The notes beneath the pieces are model-generated. The model saw only the letters and a program-made list of their open reading frames with translations, did not search any database and was not told the origin of the DNA. A program made the translations under genes and the position numbers. Of a stretch of 64,000 nucleotides of DNA, positions 53,030-61,429 are shown one piece after another. How positions within the stretch are numbered: the first letter of the stretch is position 1; each line of letters starts with the position of its first letter. The stretch comes from Anderseniella sp964390445. Lineage in GTDB: Bacteria > Pseudomonadota > Alphaproteobacteria > Rhizobiales > Aestuariivirgaceae. The DNA lies in the NCBI GenBank assembly GCA_964390445.1, contig CAYMJJ010000002.1:19604-83603 (forward strand). The letters run 5' to 3'.

Positions 53030-53359
53030 ATGTCCGTGACATCGGGCATATGGGTTTCGGCGTACCGGCGGCGATGTGAACTGGCGGGCCTGCCGGTGGT
53101 GATCGCGCGCAAGGGCCAGGCCGATGCCGGAGCCATATTCGTTGTGATCAGGATGAGCGATGCCGAGGTCTGGCTGATGGGCCCGCCTGTCGGCCCGGTG
53201 CTGGACGATGAGGGCAACCGCCAGTTCGAGCCGCGCTTCGACGCTCCCAAACCGCAACGCGACATTGACGAGTACCTGGCCCGCCAGGCGTCCTTTGATC
53301 CTGATATCTGGGTGGTCGAAGTCGATGACCGCGAAGGTCTTGCCTTCCTGCGCGGCTGA
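53030..53359 (+). CDS. DUF1491 protein
   Basis: The 109-residue cytoplasmic protein matches DUF1491: SGIWVSAYRRRCELAGLPVV, then KGQADAGAIFVVI, and near the end DIDEYLARQASFDPDIWVVE. The family is confined to Alphaproteobacteria and has no known role. It probably shares a transcript with the peptidoglycan-binding gene. Confidence 0.93.
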   Translation: MSVTSGIWVSAYRRRCELAGLPVVIARKGQADAGAIFVVIRMSDAEVWLMGPPVGPVLDDEGNRQFEPRFDAPKPQRDIDEYLARQASFDPDIWVVEVDDREGLAFLRG

Positions 53360-53480
53360 GAAGGCGTGTTGCCAGTCGGCACGGACGCGGCAATGATTCA
53401 GACATTAGTCAATTTTTAACCAAAACGGCTGCCTAATCGTTGTACCAAATCAACGAGGGGCCTGAAGGTGCCATTTCGAG

Positions 53481-53648
53481 ATGTCGAATGTCCTGAAGTT
53501 TGAACCTGTTTCGCGTTCAACCGATGCCAGCCTGCGGGCCACCAAAGGTGAATGCGAAATCGTGATCTTTCCGGGAGTAAGGTTCGAACGGCGCGCCAGT
53601 TTCACGTCAGAGCCACCTTCCGGGACGCCATCGCGCGCCCGCAAGTAA
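53481..53648 (+). CDS. Small conserved-looking protein of 55 residues
   Basis: The product begins MSNVLKFEPVSRSTDASLRA and has the central segment CEIVIFPGVRFERR. A basic, Pro/Ser-rich tail ends RARK. It lies in the 319 bp gap (53360-53678) between DUF1491 and the DUF1254 gene and is the only plausible gene there. The central motif recalls small rhizobial hypothetical proteins with an IVFFTGVRYER-like core, from memory only. Ribosome site is weak (GAAGG about 12 nt upstream). Confidence 0.6.
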   Translation: MSNVLKFEPVSRSTDASLRATKGECEIVIFPGVRFERRASFTSEPPSGTPSRARK

Positions 53649-53678
53649 CCTGTCTCCATCCACGTAAACGGCGACTGC

Positions 53679-54245
53679 TCAGTTGTTTTGCTGGACAGCG
53701 CATGAACTCATCGCGAACGCATCCAAGGCGCGGCGGCGCTCCAGCGCGCCTGCGGCGGCTGAGCGAAGTATGGCGACACCGTTTGTCCCGCCAGTCAGTA
53801 CGGAAATGCTGTCGAGCGACCGGTTGGCCGAATTGGCGGCACTGACAATTGCCTGCGGGTCGGGATCGTCATCGTGCAGCACGATCTCCAGTTGCCGGCG
53901 TGGTGCCTGCTGGTCATTCAGCGTGTACAGGGTCTGTCCGCGCGCGCCGTAGACTTCGAGTGACCAGTACTGGAAAGGCACTTGTGCCCTGATCGTGACC
54001 AGGCCGCTGCTGAGATCGAACGGGCACACTGCATAGGCCAGCTCCTTGTCGTAGGCAGCCATGTTGAAACTGGCAGGCTGGCCATCAACTATCACCAGCC
54101 GGTTCATTCCTTCTTCACCGGCGATGGCTGCCAACGCGGTGGACAGCTGGTTATGCGGCACGAAAAGAATGTAAGCCAAATGCACGGCCAGTGCAGTGAG
54201 CGCCGTGAATACGATCCAGAACAGCCTGGGAGATCTCATTCGCAT
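53679..54245 (-). CDS. DUF1254 membrane protein
   Basis: The 188-residue protein has an N-terminal membrane anchor (LFWIVFTALTALAVHLAYIL) and a beta-rich domain containing YAVCPFDLSSGLVTIRAQVP and YWSLEVYGARGQTLYTLND, as in DUF1254. Its start overlaps the preceding DUF1214 gene by 10 nt. Such pairs occur together in rhizobia; in other bacteria both domains lie in one polypeptide. Function unknown. Confidence 0.85.
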   Translation of the reverse strand: MRMRSPRLFWIVFTALTALAVHLAYILFVPHNQLSTALAAIAGEEGMNRLVIVDGQPASFNMAAYDKELAYAVCPFDLSSGLVTIRAQVPFQYWSLEVYGARGQTLYTLNDQQAPRRQLEIVLHDDDPDPQAIVSAANSANRSLDSISVLTGGTNGVAILRSAAAGALERRRALDAFAMSSCAVQQNN

Positions 54246-54790
54246 GTCTCCAACTTGACTGCTGGCAAGGAGATGGTCTGGTCTTGCTGGGCCAGGATCG
54301 AATCAGTGTCATAAAGCCGGAGCACGAGCGTCGGCGCGGTGTCCGGTTCAAGCCGCAGCCAATTGCCAGGTTGGGGATCGCGCGCCGCCATGACCTCGAT
54401 CCGGTCCTGCGATGAAACGACGTCATTGTCTGACAGGACCGCTAGCTGGGCCGTATCACCATCAAAGGCGGAAAGAACCCAGCGCCGCGCCTGTGGCCGC
54501 TGCATCGACAGCCGGTAGGTGCAATTGCTGGACAGCTTGCCGCCATCATCGTCGTGATTGCGAAACACGGTCAAGACCTCGCTGAAATGTTCCGGCAGCC
54601 TTTCTGCCAGCAGGAATCGCGCCAGCGAATACGGCGAGCTGTCGGGATGGCCTGCGGTCGGCCAGGCGAACCACTTGCCATGGGCCTCGCGCACGAACGG
54701 ATTGGCGGTGCTGGCCATGTAGCGGGCACTGCCAACGCCCAGGCTGACGCCAATCAGCAGGCTTACAGCTAGTCTGACTGTAGGGCGCAT
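54236..54790 (-). CDS. DUF1214 membrane protein
   Basis: The 184-residue protein begins with a signal anchor (AVSLLIGVSLGVGSARYMAS). The DUF1214 domain includes DSSPYSLARFLLAERLPEHF, SNCTYRLSMQRPQARRWVLS and PTLVLRLYDTDSILAQ. It is the first gene of the DUF1214/DUF1254 pair and lies downstream of PBP1A on the same strand. Envelope role inferred from the anchor and neighbours only. Confidence 0.85.
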   Translation of the reverse strand: MRPTVRLAVSLLIGVSLGVGSARYMASTANPFVREAHGKWFAWPTAGHPDSSPYSLARFLLAERLPEHFSEVLTVFRNHDDDGGKLSSNCTYRLSMQRPQARRWVLSAFDGDTAQLAVLSDNDVVSSQDRIEVMAARDPQPGNWLRLEPDTAPTLVLRLYDTDSILAQQDQTISLPAVKLETCE

Positions 54791-54839
54791 GATGTCAGGT
54801 ATCCACGTGCCGGCGTTTGATCTCGATTGCCACGGGCCG

Positions 54840-57158
54840 TCAGCGCGTCAGCAGCAAGTTTCGCAGCCGCTCGGCATTGCGTTTGCGGGCGTTGTTGCTG
54901 CCATTGCCTGACGGTTCCACCTCCCGCACCCGGGTGCTGCTGGTTCTGCTTGGCCTGACGACATTGATCCGCCGCGCCGTTTCGTCCTGGTTCTTGAACA
55001 GGGTGAACATGTCCTTCAGGACGCGAACGACGGCGTCATCACTTCCGGCATCCGTAACGGTTTCCGAGGTCGCTGCGTCCTGGTCGACGGCAGCCACCTG
55101 GATGTCGGCACCGCCTACATTGTCGAGCTGGTTGCGGTGTTGTTCGAGAAATGCCACGTGCTCCTGCGTTGCGGGCAGGCCGACGATCGACATTGGCTGC
55201 TTGGAACGGTCGGCGCGCAGCATGAATGCCTTCCAGGTGCTGGCGGGAATTGAGCCGCCGGTTGCCCGCTTCGTCGGGCTGTAATCATCGTTGCCGAACC
55301 AGACCCCGGTCACGTATTTGGCGCTGAATCCTACAAACCAGGCGTCCCGATAACTTTGTGTGGTGCCTGTCTTGCCGGCCACAGGGGTGTAGCCGAGGTC
55401 TGCCTTGCGGGCCGTGCCGGCAGTGATGACCTGGCCCATCATCCCGTTCAACTTCCCGGCGACTTCTTCGGGAATGACCTGTTGTGCCGGTGGTTCGTTG
55501 CGCTCGCGCGAGTAAATCAGTTCGCCGGACGCGCGCCGGATCTCCAGCACGGAGTGGGGTCTCGACAGCTTGCCTCCGTTGGCGAACGTGGCATAGCCCC
55601 GGGTCAGGTCCAGCACGGTCACTTCATTGACGCCCAGTGGCATCGAGGGGATCGACATCAGCTTCGACTCGATGCCCACCGAATGCGCCGCATCGATGAT
55701 CTTCTTGCGCCCGATCTGTGTCATCAGGCGGACTGGAACGGTGTTGTAGGATTTTGCCAGCGCGGTAGCCAGGTTGGTGCGGCCCGCGTACTTGTTCGAG
55801 TAGTTCTTTGGCGACCAGTTGCCGATGCTGATCGGCCCGTCGACAATGGCAGTTTCGGGTTCGAAGCCTTCCATCAGTGCGGCGAGGTAGACGAATGGCT
55901 TGAACGACGAACCCGGCTGGCGCAGTGCATCGGTGGCCCGGTTGAACTGGCTTTCCTCGTAGTCGCGCCCACCGATGATTGCCTTTACGGCACCATCAGG
56001 CGTCATTGATACGAGTGCAGCCTGCTCGGCGCCGAAGGTTTCGCCTTCGTTGGCCAGCGAATTGGCAATTTCTTCGCGCGCGGCACGCTGCATCTCGAGG
56101 TCGATGGTTGTCTTGACCTCGACGACGAAATCATCGGTCAGCTTCTGGCGTTCGATAATGTCGAGCGTTTCCCTGTAGGCCCAGTCGAGGAAGAAGTCCG
56201 GGCTGGCGTAGTTCTCATTGCGGACCACCTGGGCAGGGTGGGTGGTTGCGTCCAGCAATTCGCCTTGCGTGATGTAGCCGACGTCGAACATGCGGCCCAG
56301 AACCACGCCGGCCCGCTGACGTGCAATTTCGGGACGGATGTGCGGTGCATAGGCGGAAGGTGCCTTGAACAGACCTGCCAGGATGGCGGCTTCAGGCAGG
56401 TTTACGTCACGCACCGACTTGCCGAAGTAGAATTGCGCAGCGGCTTCCATGCCATAGGTCCCGCCGCCGAGATAGGTCCGGTCGAGATACATTTTCAGGA
56501 TCTCTGCCTTGCTCAGCCGCGCCTCGATCCACAGGGCAAGAAATGCCTCGTGGACCTTGCGCCGCAGTGACCGCTCCGGAGACAGGAACAGATTTTTTGC
56601 CAGCTGCTGGGTGAGCGTCGAGCCGCCCTGTACCACGCCCTGAGCCTGGGCGTTGGCCACCATCGCGCGCGCGGTGCCAAACACGTCAACGCCGAAATGC
56701 TGGAAAAAACGCATGTCCTCGGTGGCCAGTACGGCCTTGACCAGATGCGGCGGAATCTCTTCCAGCGGAATGGCATCGTCCTGCAGCACGCCGCGCTTGC
56801 CGATGATCTCGCCGGAGGCATCGGTGAAGGTGACGGCATACTGCCGGCCAGAGTTCCAGATGTCGTCGGTTTCCTTCAGCGTTGGCAGCGCCAGGGCAAT
56901 GATGCCGATGGCGAAAACCATGCCGAATGTCGCTGCATCATCGAGCAAATCGACGAACACCCGTTTGATGCCGCTGATGCGGAAGCGCAGCAGGAACGCC
57001 GAATACGCCAGCCAGCCGCGCCGCAAGGCGTCGGTCGTCTCGAACAGGGTGCTCGACACGATGCTGTCCAGTGCCCTGAAAAAGGCGATGATCGGCTTCC
57101 AGTTCAATCGTCTTCTCGCTTCGATGCCCGCTGCCGGGCAATTTGAGGCGTGTGTCAC
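54840..57158 (-). CDS. mrcA: Class A penicillin-binding protein 1A
   Basis: The 772-residue protein is a bifunctional peptidoglycan synthase in the inner membrane. After a cytoplasmic tail and one membrane helix (FGMVFAIGIIALALPTL), the glycosyltransferase domain shows ATEDMRFFQHFGVDVFGTAR and QGGSTLTQQLAKNLFLSPER. The transpeptidase domain has the Ser-x2-Lys in RQPGSSFKPFVYLA, SYN in AKSYNTVPVRL and KTG in GKTGTTQSYRDAWFVG. The C-terminal tail is disordered and basic. It is divergent from the YcgN-like gene at 57300. Confidence 0.97.
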   Translation of the reverse strand: MTHASNCPAAGIEARRRLNWKPIIAFFRALDSIVSSTLFETTDALRRGWLAYSAFLLRFRISGIKRVFVDLLDDAATFGMVFAIGIIALALPTLKETDDIWNSGRQYAVTFTDASGEIIGKRGVLQDDAIPLEEIPPHLVKAVLATEDMRFFQHFGVDVFGTARAMVANAQAQGVVQGGSTLTQQLAKNLFLSPERSLRRKVHEAFLALWIEARLSKAEILKMYLDRTYLGGGTYGMEAAAQFYFGKSVRDVNLPEAAILAGLFKAPSAYAPHIRPEIARQRAGVVLGRMFDVGYITQGELLDATTHPAQVVRNENYASPDFFLDWAYRETLDIIERQKLTDDFVVEVKTTIDLEMQRAAREEIANSLANEGETFGAEQAALVSMTPDGAVKAIIGGRDYEESQFNRATDALRQPGSSFKPFVYLAALMEGFEPETAIVDGPISIGNWSPKNYSNKYAGRTNLATALAKSYNTVPVRLMTQIGRKKIIDAAHSVGIESKLMSIPSMPLGVNEVTVLDLTRGYATFANGGKLSRPHSVLEIRRASGELIYSRERNEPPAQQVIPEEVAGKLNGMMGQVITAGTARKADLGYTPVAGKTGTTQSYRDAWFVGFSAKYVTGVWFGNDDYSPTKRATGGSIPASTWKAFMLRADRSKQPMSIVGLPATQEHVAFLEQHRNQLDNVGGADIQVAAVDQDAATSETVTDAGSDDAVVRVLKDMFTLFKNQDETARRINVVRPSRTSSTRVREVEPSGNGSNNARKRNAERLRNLLLTR

Positions 57159-57299
57159 GGTGTCTGCAGGCTCTGCTTACAATGCCTTCAGATGCCGACC
57201 GTAGTGGTCGGCGCCGAACCCCGTGAATCCTATAGCCCTACTCTAATACAAATCTCTGAACAACTCGCCAACCAGCATGTTCTGTGCCACAACCACGCC

Positions 57300-57743
57300 A
57301 TGAAAGACGACGTTCCGTTCTGGCAGGCAAAATTGCTGCATGAAATGACAACCGCAGAGTGGGAATCGCTGTGCGACGGTTGCGGAAAATGCTGCCTCGT
57401 CAAGCTCGAAGATGAAGATACCGGCGAAATCCACACCACCGACGTTGCCTGCCAGCTGCTCGACTGCTCAAGCTGCCGGTGCAGCAATTACGATGATCGC
57501 CACGACATTGTGTCGGATTGCATCAAGCTGGACCCTGACAACCTGCAGGAACTGGGCTGGTTGCCGGAAACCTGCGCTTACCGGCTGATCTGGGAAGGAA
57601 AGCCGCTGGAAAGCTGGCACCCGCTGGTTTCAGGCAATCTTGAAACGGTGCACGAAGCCGGTATTTCGGTGCGCAACAAGGTGGCAAGCGAGCAGGACGT
57701 GCCGTTGGAGGAGCTGCCCTACCGAATCCGTCAGTGGGACTGA
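57300..57743 (+). CDS. YcgN family cysteine-cluster protein (UPF0260)
   Basis: The 147-residue protein carries the cysteine pattern of the family: CDGCGKCCLVKLED, then ACQLLDCSSCRCSNYDDR, then DCIKLDP and ETCAYRLI. These could ligate zinc or an iron-sulfur centre. The ATG at 57300 gives the family N-terminus (DVPFWQAKLLHEMTTAEWES). It is of unknown function and precedes the GTA module on the same strand with a separate promoter between. Confidence 0.92.
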   Translation: MKDDVPFWQAKLLHEMTTAEWESLCDGCGKCCLVKLEDEDTGEIHTTDVACQLLDCSSCRCSNYDDRHDIVSDCIKLDPDNLQELGWLPETCAYRLIWEGKPLESWHPLVSGNLETVHEAGISVRNKVASEQDVPLEELPYRIRQWD

Positions 57744-57777
57744 TTTAGGCAAAAATACTTTTTATAGGATTTTATGC

Positions 57778-57807
57778 TTGACAGCGCCCCGCTGTCTGGG
57801 CTATAAG
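57778..57807 (+). promoter_or_regulatory. Near-consensus sigma-70 promoter with overlapping dyad, ahead of the GTA module
   Basis: TTGACA (57778-57783) and TATAAG (57802-57807) are 18 nt apart. The perfect inverted repeat GACAGC-N5-GCTGTC (57780-57796) overlaps the -35 box and spacer, as an operator would. Transcription would start near 57814, leaving about 95 nt of leader before the small terminase ATG. That leader contains a GACGC/GCGTC hairpin. Confidence 0.6.
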
Positions 57808-57908
57808 ACGGCATGCTCGACAAATGGGGTCTGAGGCGGCCCTGAGGGACGCACCGACAAGGCGTCTCGACCGGCGGGCAACTCATCATGACAATTTAGT
57901 GAGGCAGC

Positions 57909-58391
57909 ATGGCTGTGCGCGACTGGGACGCAATCCGCGCCGCATATGAGGGCGGCTGCGGCACCGTGGCAGAAATTGCAGCAAGGTTCGCCATCACGCC
58001 GCCGACCATCTATCGCCGCATCGAAAGCCAGGGCTGGCGCACCCGCCGGGCAAGACCGGCAGGCGTCGAGCGCGGGGCGATGCTGAAGCGGCTTGGCGCG
58101 CTGGTGTCACGCGAACTGGTGCGCCTCGAAGAGGCAACGGCGCAACAGCAAGAGCCCGCATCGTTGAGCGAGGCAGACCGGCTGGCCAAGGTGGCAGCGG
58201 GTCTGGTGAAGCTGCTCGAACAGATATCAGGGCTTGAGCGCGAACTCGAACAGATGGCGCAACTGACGAGCAGGCGGGGAGACAACAAGGACATCAATGA
58301 CGACGCCCTGCGCGAGAGACTTGCGAAACGGATTGCTGAACTGTGCCGCCAGCACGCGGGCGAAAGCGGTGCTGACAAGGCTCAGTCCTGA
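57909..58391 (+). CDS. GTA/phage small terminase subunit (RcGTA gp1-like)
   Basis: The 160-residue protein has an N-terminal helix-turn-helix (GTVAEIAARFAITPPTIYRR), a charged central part and a long C-terminal coiled coil (VKLLEQISGLERELEQMAQL). This fits a small terminase that recognises DNA and recruits the large subunit. It is the first gene of the head module and overlaps terL by about 23 nt. RcGTA gp1 homologues are short and variable, so the assignment rests mainly on position and domain type. Confidence 0.78.
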   Translation: MAVRDWDAIRAAYEGGCGTVAEIAARFAITPPTIYRRIESQGWRTRRARPAGVERGAMLKRLGALVSRELVRLEEATAQQQEPASLSEADRLAKVAAGLVKLLEQISGLERELEQMAQLTSRRGDNKDINDDALRERLAKRIAELCRQHAGESGADKAQS

Positions 58392-59646
58392 CGAACTGGA
58401 GTTCCTTGCCACAGACTGGATGACCTGGGCGCATGATGCTCAATTGCCGCCCACCTCGACCGTAGCCGGTAATGCCTGGACAACCTGGCTGATCATGGGC
58501 GGACGCGGGTCTGGCAAGACGCGGGCAGGGGCGGAGTGGTTGCGTGCGATGGTTCGCCATCACCAGACACGCGGGACCGCACTTCGGCTGGCCCTGGTGG
58601 GTCCGAGCTATGCCGAGGCCCGCGAAGTGATGGTGGAAGGCATATCGGGCGTGCGCGCCCTCGACTGGGCAGGAGGGCGACCTGAGTTCATCAGTTCAAG
58701 GCGCATGCTAGTGTGGCCTGACGGCAGCAGTGCGCAACTGTTTTCCGCCGAAGACCCCGAAGAGTTGCGGGGACCGCAGTTTCATGCCGCCTGGTGCGAC
58801 GAACTGGGCAAGTGGCGCAACGCCCAGGAAACATTCGACATGCTGCAGTTTGGCTTGCGTCTGGGTGATCTGCCGCAACAGGTGATTACCACGACGCCGC
58901 GACCAATTCCGCTGGTCAGGCAACTGCTTTCCGATAGTGCTGTTGCGACCACGCGGATGTCGACACGCGACAACGCGGCCAACTTGCCTGCCGCATTCCT
59001 GGCCGCCATCGAGGCGCGTTACCGCGATACGCGGCTTGGCCGGCAGGAACTGGCCGGTGAACTGATTGAGGACATTGAAGACGGCCTGTTTGACCGCGCC
59101 CTGATTGACAAGGCCCGGGTACGCCATGTGCCGGAACTGGCGCGCATCGTGGTGGCGGTTGATCCGCCTGCATCGCACGAAAGCGCAACTTCGGTGTGCG
59201 GCATTGTGTGTGCCGGCGTGGCGGCTTCCGGTGATGCCTACATTCTGGAAGACGCCAGTGTGGAGCGCCCGACGCCGATGAGATGGGCCAACGCGGTGGC
59301 CGCTTGCGTGGAGCGCTGGAAGGCCGATCGCGTGGTTGCCGAGATCAACCAGGGCGGCGACATGGTCGAAAGCGTGCTGCGCGCAGCCCACCCGCACATG
59401 GCGTTCAGGCCGGTGCGGGCAACGCGCGGCAAGCGCACCCGGGCAGAGCCGTGCGCAGCACTTTATGAGCGCGGCCTGGTGCATTACGCGGGCTACATGG
59501 CCGCACTGGAAGACCAGATGTGCAATTTTGGCCCCGATGGCCTGAGCCTCGGGAAAAGCCCGGACCGCGTCGATGCGCTGGTCTGGGCACTGACTGAACT
59601 GATGCTGGATGCTAACGGCGGCACACCGCGCGTGCGCACCGCCTGA
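58369..59646 (+). CDS. GTA/phage large terminase subunit (RcGTA gp2-like)
   Basis: The 425-residue protein is the packaging motor. Walker A is GGRGSGKT (in LIMGGRGSGKTRAGAEWLR), Walker B is AAWCDELGKW, and the RNase-H-like nuclease aspartates are in IVVAVDPPASHES, VAEINQGGDMV and SPDRVDALVWAL. The start is uncertain: GTG 58369 is chosen because family members have a short helix (LSPDELEFLATDWMTWAHD) before the ATPase; the frame opens at 58297 inside the small terminase gene. The sequence type is that of GTA and HK97-like terminases. Confidence 0.93.
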   Translation: MLTRLSPDELEFLATDWMTWAHDAQLPPTSTVAGNAWTTWLIMGGRGSGKTRAGAEWLRAMVRHHQTRGTALRLALVGPSYAEAREVMVEGISGVRALDWAGGRPEFISSRRMLVWPDGSSAQLFSAEDPEELRGPQFHAAWCDELGKWRNAQETFDMLQFGLRLGDLPQQVITTTPRPIPLVRQLLSDSAVATTRMSTRDNAANLPAAFLAAIEARYRDTRLGRQELAGELIEDIEDGLFDRALIDKARVRHVPELARIVVAVDPPASHESATSVCGIVCAGVAASGDAYILEDASVERPTPMRWANAVAACVERWKADRVVAEINQGGDMVESVLRAAHPHMAFRPVRATRGKRTRAEPCAALYERGLVHYAGYMAALEDQMCNFGPDGLSLGKSPDRVDALVWALTELMLDANGGTPRVRTA

Positions 59647-59675
59647 CGAAGCCGACACGCCAACAGGAACATGAC

Positions 59676-60899
59676 ATGAGCAAATGGACGGACACCCTCG
59701 CCGGGTGGTTGCCGAAGGACATCCTTGTGCGCCGCGAGACGCAGCCCGCCACAACCAAGTCGGTTGCCGCAAGTGGCAGTTTCATCTCGCTGTACGGCCC
59801 AGGCCGGGCATCTTGGTCGGGGCGCAATATCGCAGCATTCGCCAATGAGGGCTTCGCCGGCAATCCGGTGGCATTCAGGTGTGTGTCGATGCTGGCGGAC
59901 GCGGTCTCGTCGCTGCCGTGGCTGCTCTATGATGGCGCGCAGGAAGTAAGCGATCACCCGTTGCTGGAGTTGCTGCGCCGTCCGGGCACCGGGTGCAGCG
60001 GCAGTGACTTCCTGTACCGGTTGACAGGACAGTTGCAGACGGCCGGCTCCGCTTACGTTCATGCCGTCAAACTGGGCGATACAGTGCGCGAGCTGCATCT
60101 GCTGCGGCCTGACCGGGTGTCGCTGGTGGTGGGCAGCGATGGCTGGCCGGAAGCTTATGAATACACCGCTGCCGGGCGTTTGATGCGGTTTCCGGCCGAG
60201 CCAGGCAACGCGCTGGACAGCCCTGTGCTGCACTTGAAGTTGCTCGACCCGCTTGATGCAACCGGTGGCGTGGCACCGTTTCAGCCCGCTGCCCGCGCTG
60301 TCGACATCCACAACGCGGCGAGCGCCTGGAGCAAGGCGCTGTTCGATAATGCCGCTCGCCCGTCAGGCGCCCTGGTCTATGCGCCGAAGTCTGGCGACCA
60401 GAACCTGACCGAGGAGCAGTTCACCCGGTTGAAGCAGGAACTGGAAGGCAACTACCAGGGCGCGATGAATGCAGGACGGCCGATGGTTCTTGAAGGTGGA
60501 CTGGACTGGAAACAGATCTCGCACTCGCCGCGCGACATGGACCACATCGAGGCGCGCAACCAGGCTGCGCGGGAAATCGCCATGTGCTTCGGCGTACCGC
60601 CGATGCTGCTCGGTATTCCCGGCGACGCGACCTACGCCAATTTCGCCGAAGCCAACCGCTCGTTCTGGCGCCAGAGTGTGCTGCCGCTGGCGGGACGGCT
60701 GGCCGGCGGCGTCGGCAACTGGCTGTGCCCTGTCTGGCGCGAGACACTGACGCTCAGGCTGGATGCCGACAACGTCGATGCGCTGAGCGCGGAACGTGAT
60801 GCTGCCTGGCGGCGGATAGACGAGGCAAGCTTCCTGACGGACGCAGAAAAACGCGAAGCGGCGGGCTATTCGCCGGTAGCTGCAGGGCCTGCACAATGA
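59676..60899 (+). CDS. HK97-family portal protein (RcGTA gp3-like)
   Basis: The 407-residue protein matches HK97-type portals. GNPVAFRCVSMLADAVSSLP and LRRPGTGCSGSDFLYRLTGQ belong to the wing, and the conserved C-terminal part shows AREIAMCFGVPPMLLGIPGD followed by TYANFAEANRSFWR. The portal forms the dodecameric ring through which DNA enters the head. Its stop overlaps the protease start by ATGA; the small gp3.5 gene of RcGTA is absent. Confidence 0.95.
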   Translation: MSKWTDTLAGWLPKDILVRRETQPATTKSVAASGSFISLYGPGRASWSGRNIAAFANEGFAGNPVAFRCVSMLADAVSSLPWLLYDGAQEVSDHPLLELLRRPGTGCSGSDFLYRLTGQLQTAGSAYVHAVKLGDTVRELHLLRPDRVSLVVGSDGWPEAYEYTAAGRLMRFPAEPGNALDSPVLHLKLLDPLDATGGVAPFQPAARAVDIHNAASAWSKALFDNAARPSGALVYAPKSGDQNLTEEQFTRLKQELEGNYQGAMNAGRPMVLEGGLDWKQISHSPRDMDHIEARNQAAREIAMCFGVPPMLLGIPGDATYANFAEANRSFWRQSVLPLAGRLAGGVGNWLCPVWRETLTLRLDADNVDALSAERDAAWRRIDEASFLTDAEKREAAGYSPVAAGPAQ

Positions 60900-61429
60900 G
60901 CCACGCTGCAACAATCGAAGGCTATGCCAGTCTGTTCAACGTGGCTGATGCCGGCGGCGACACGGTTGCGCCCGGTGCATTCGAGGGTAGCTTGCGAACG
61001 CGAGGTGCAAAGGGTGTGCGGTTCCTGTTCCAGCATGATCCGGCGCAACCGATTGGCCGCTGGACTGAACTGCGCGAGACCTCCCGGGGCCTGCTTGTGC
61101 GCGGCGAAATCAACCTTGAGGTGGCGCGCGGGCGCGAGCTGGAGAGCCTTATCCGCGATGGTGCCATCGACGGCCTGTCGATCGGGTTCCGCACCGTCTT
61201 GGCGCAACGCGCATCGGCCAGGACGGGCCGGCTGCTGCGGACGGTCGACCTTTGGGAAATCTCGCTTGTCACCTTTCCAATGCTGGCAGGAGCACGCATC
61301 AGCGCAATTCACCGTGCGCGTGCCCCGGCCACCACAGACCCTGGCGGCGTGACGACGCCCGGGCTGGCTGCCCAGCGGATGGCCCGTGCGGCAGCCCTTT
61401 TGGATATGTCCAACCCAACGAGGAACTGA
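60896..61429 (+). CDS. HK97-family prohead protease (RcGTA gp4-like)
   Basis: The 177-residue protein is a capsid-maturation serine protease. EGYASLFNVADAGGDTVAPG opens the fold, LFQHDPAQPIGRW carries the catalytic His, and DGLSIGFRTV the catalytic Ser. ISLVTFPMLAGA is the conserved end of the domain. It cleaves the delta domain of the capsid protein encoded immediately downstream, which begins within its stop codon. Confidence 0.95.
   Translation: MSHAATIEGYASLFNVADAGGDTVAPGAFEGSLRTRGAKGVRFLFQHDPAQPIGRWTELRETSRGLLVRGEINLEVARGRELESLIRDGAIDGLSIGFRTVLAQRASARTGRLLRTVDLWEISLVTFPMLAGARISAIHRARAPATTDPGGVTTPGLAAQRMARAAALLDMSNPTRN

Noticed and set aside
57744..57908. LexA box controlling the GTA module
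   Set aside because: No GTTC-N7-GTTC motif in the leader; the dyad present has a different sequence.
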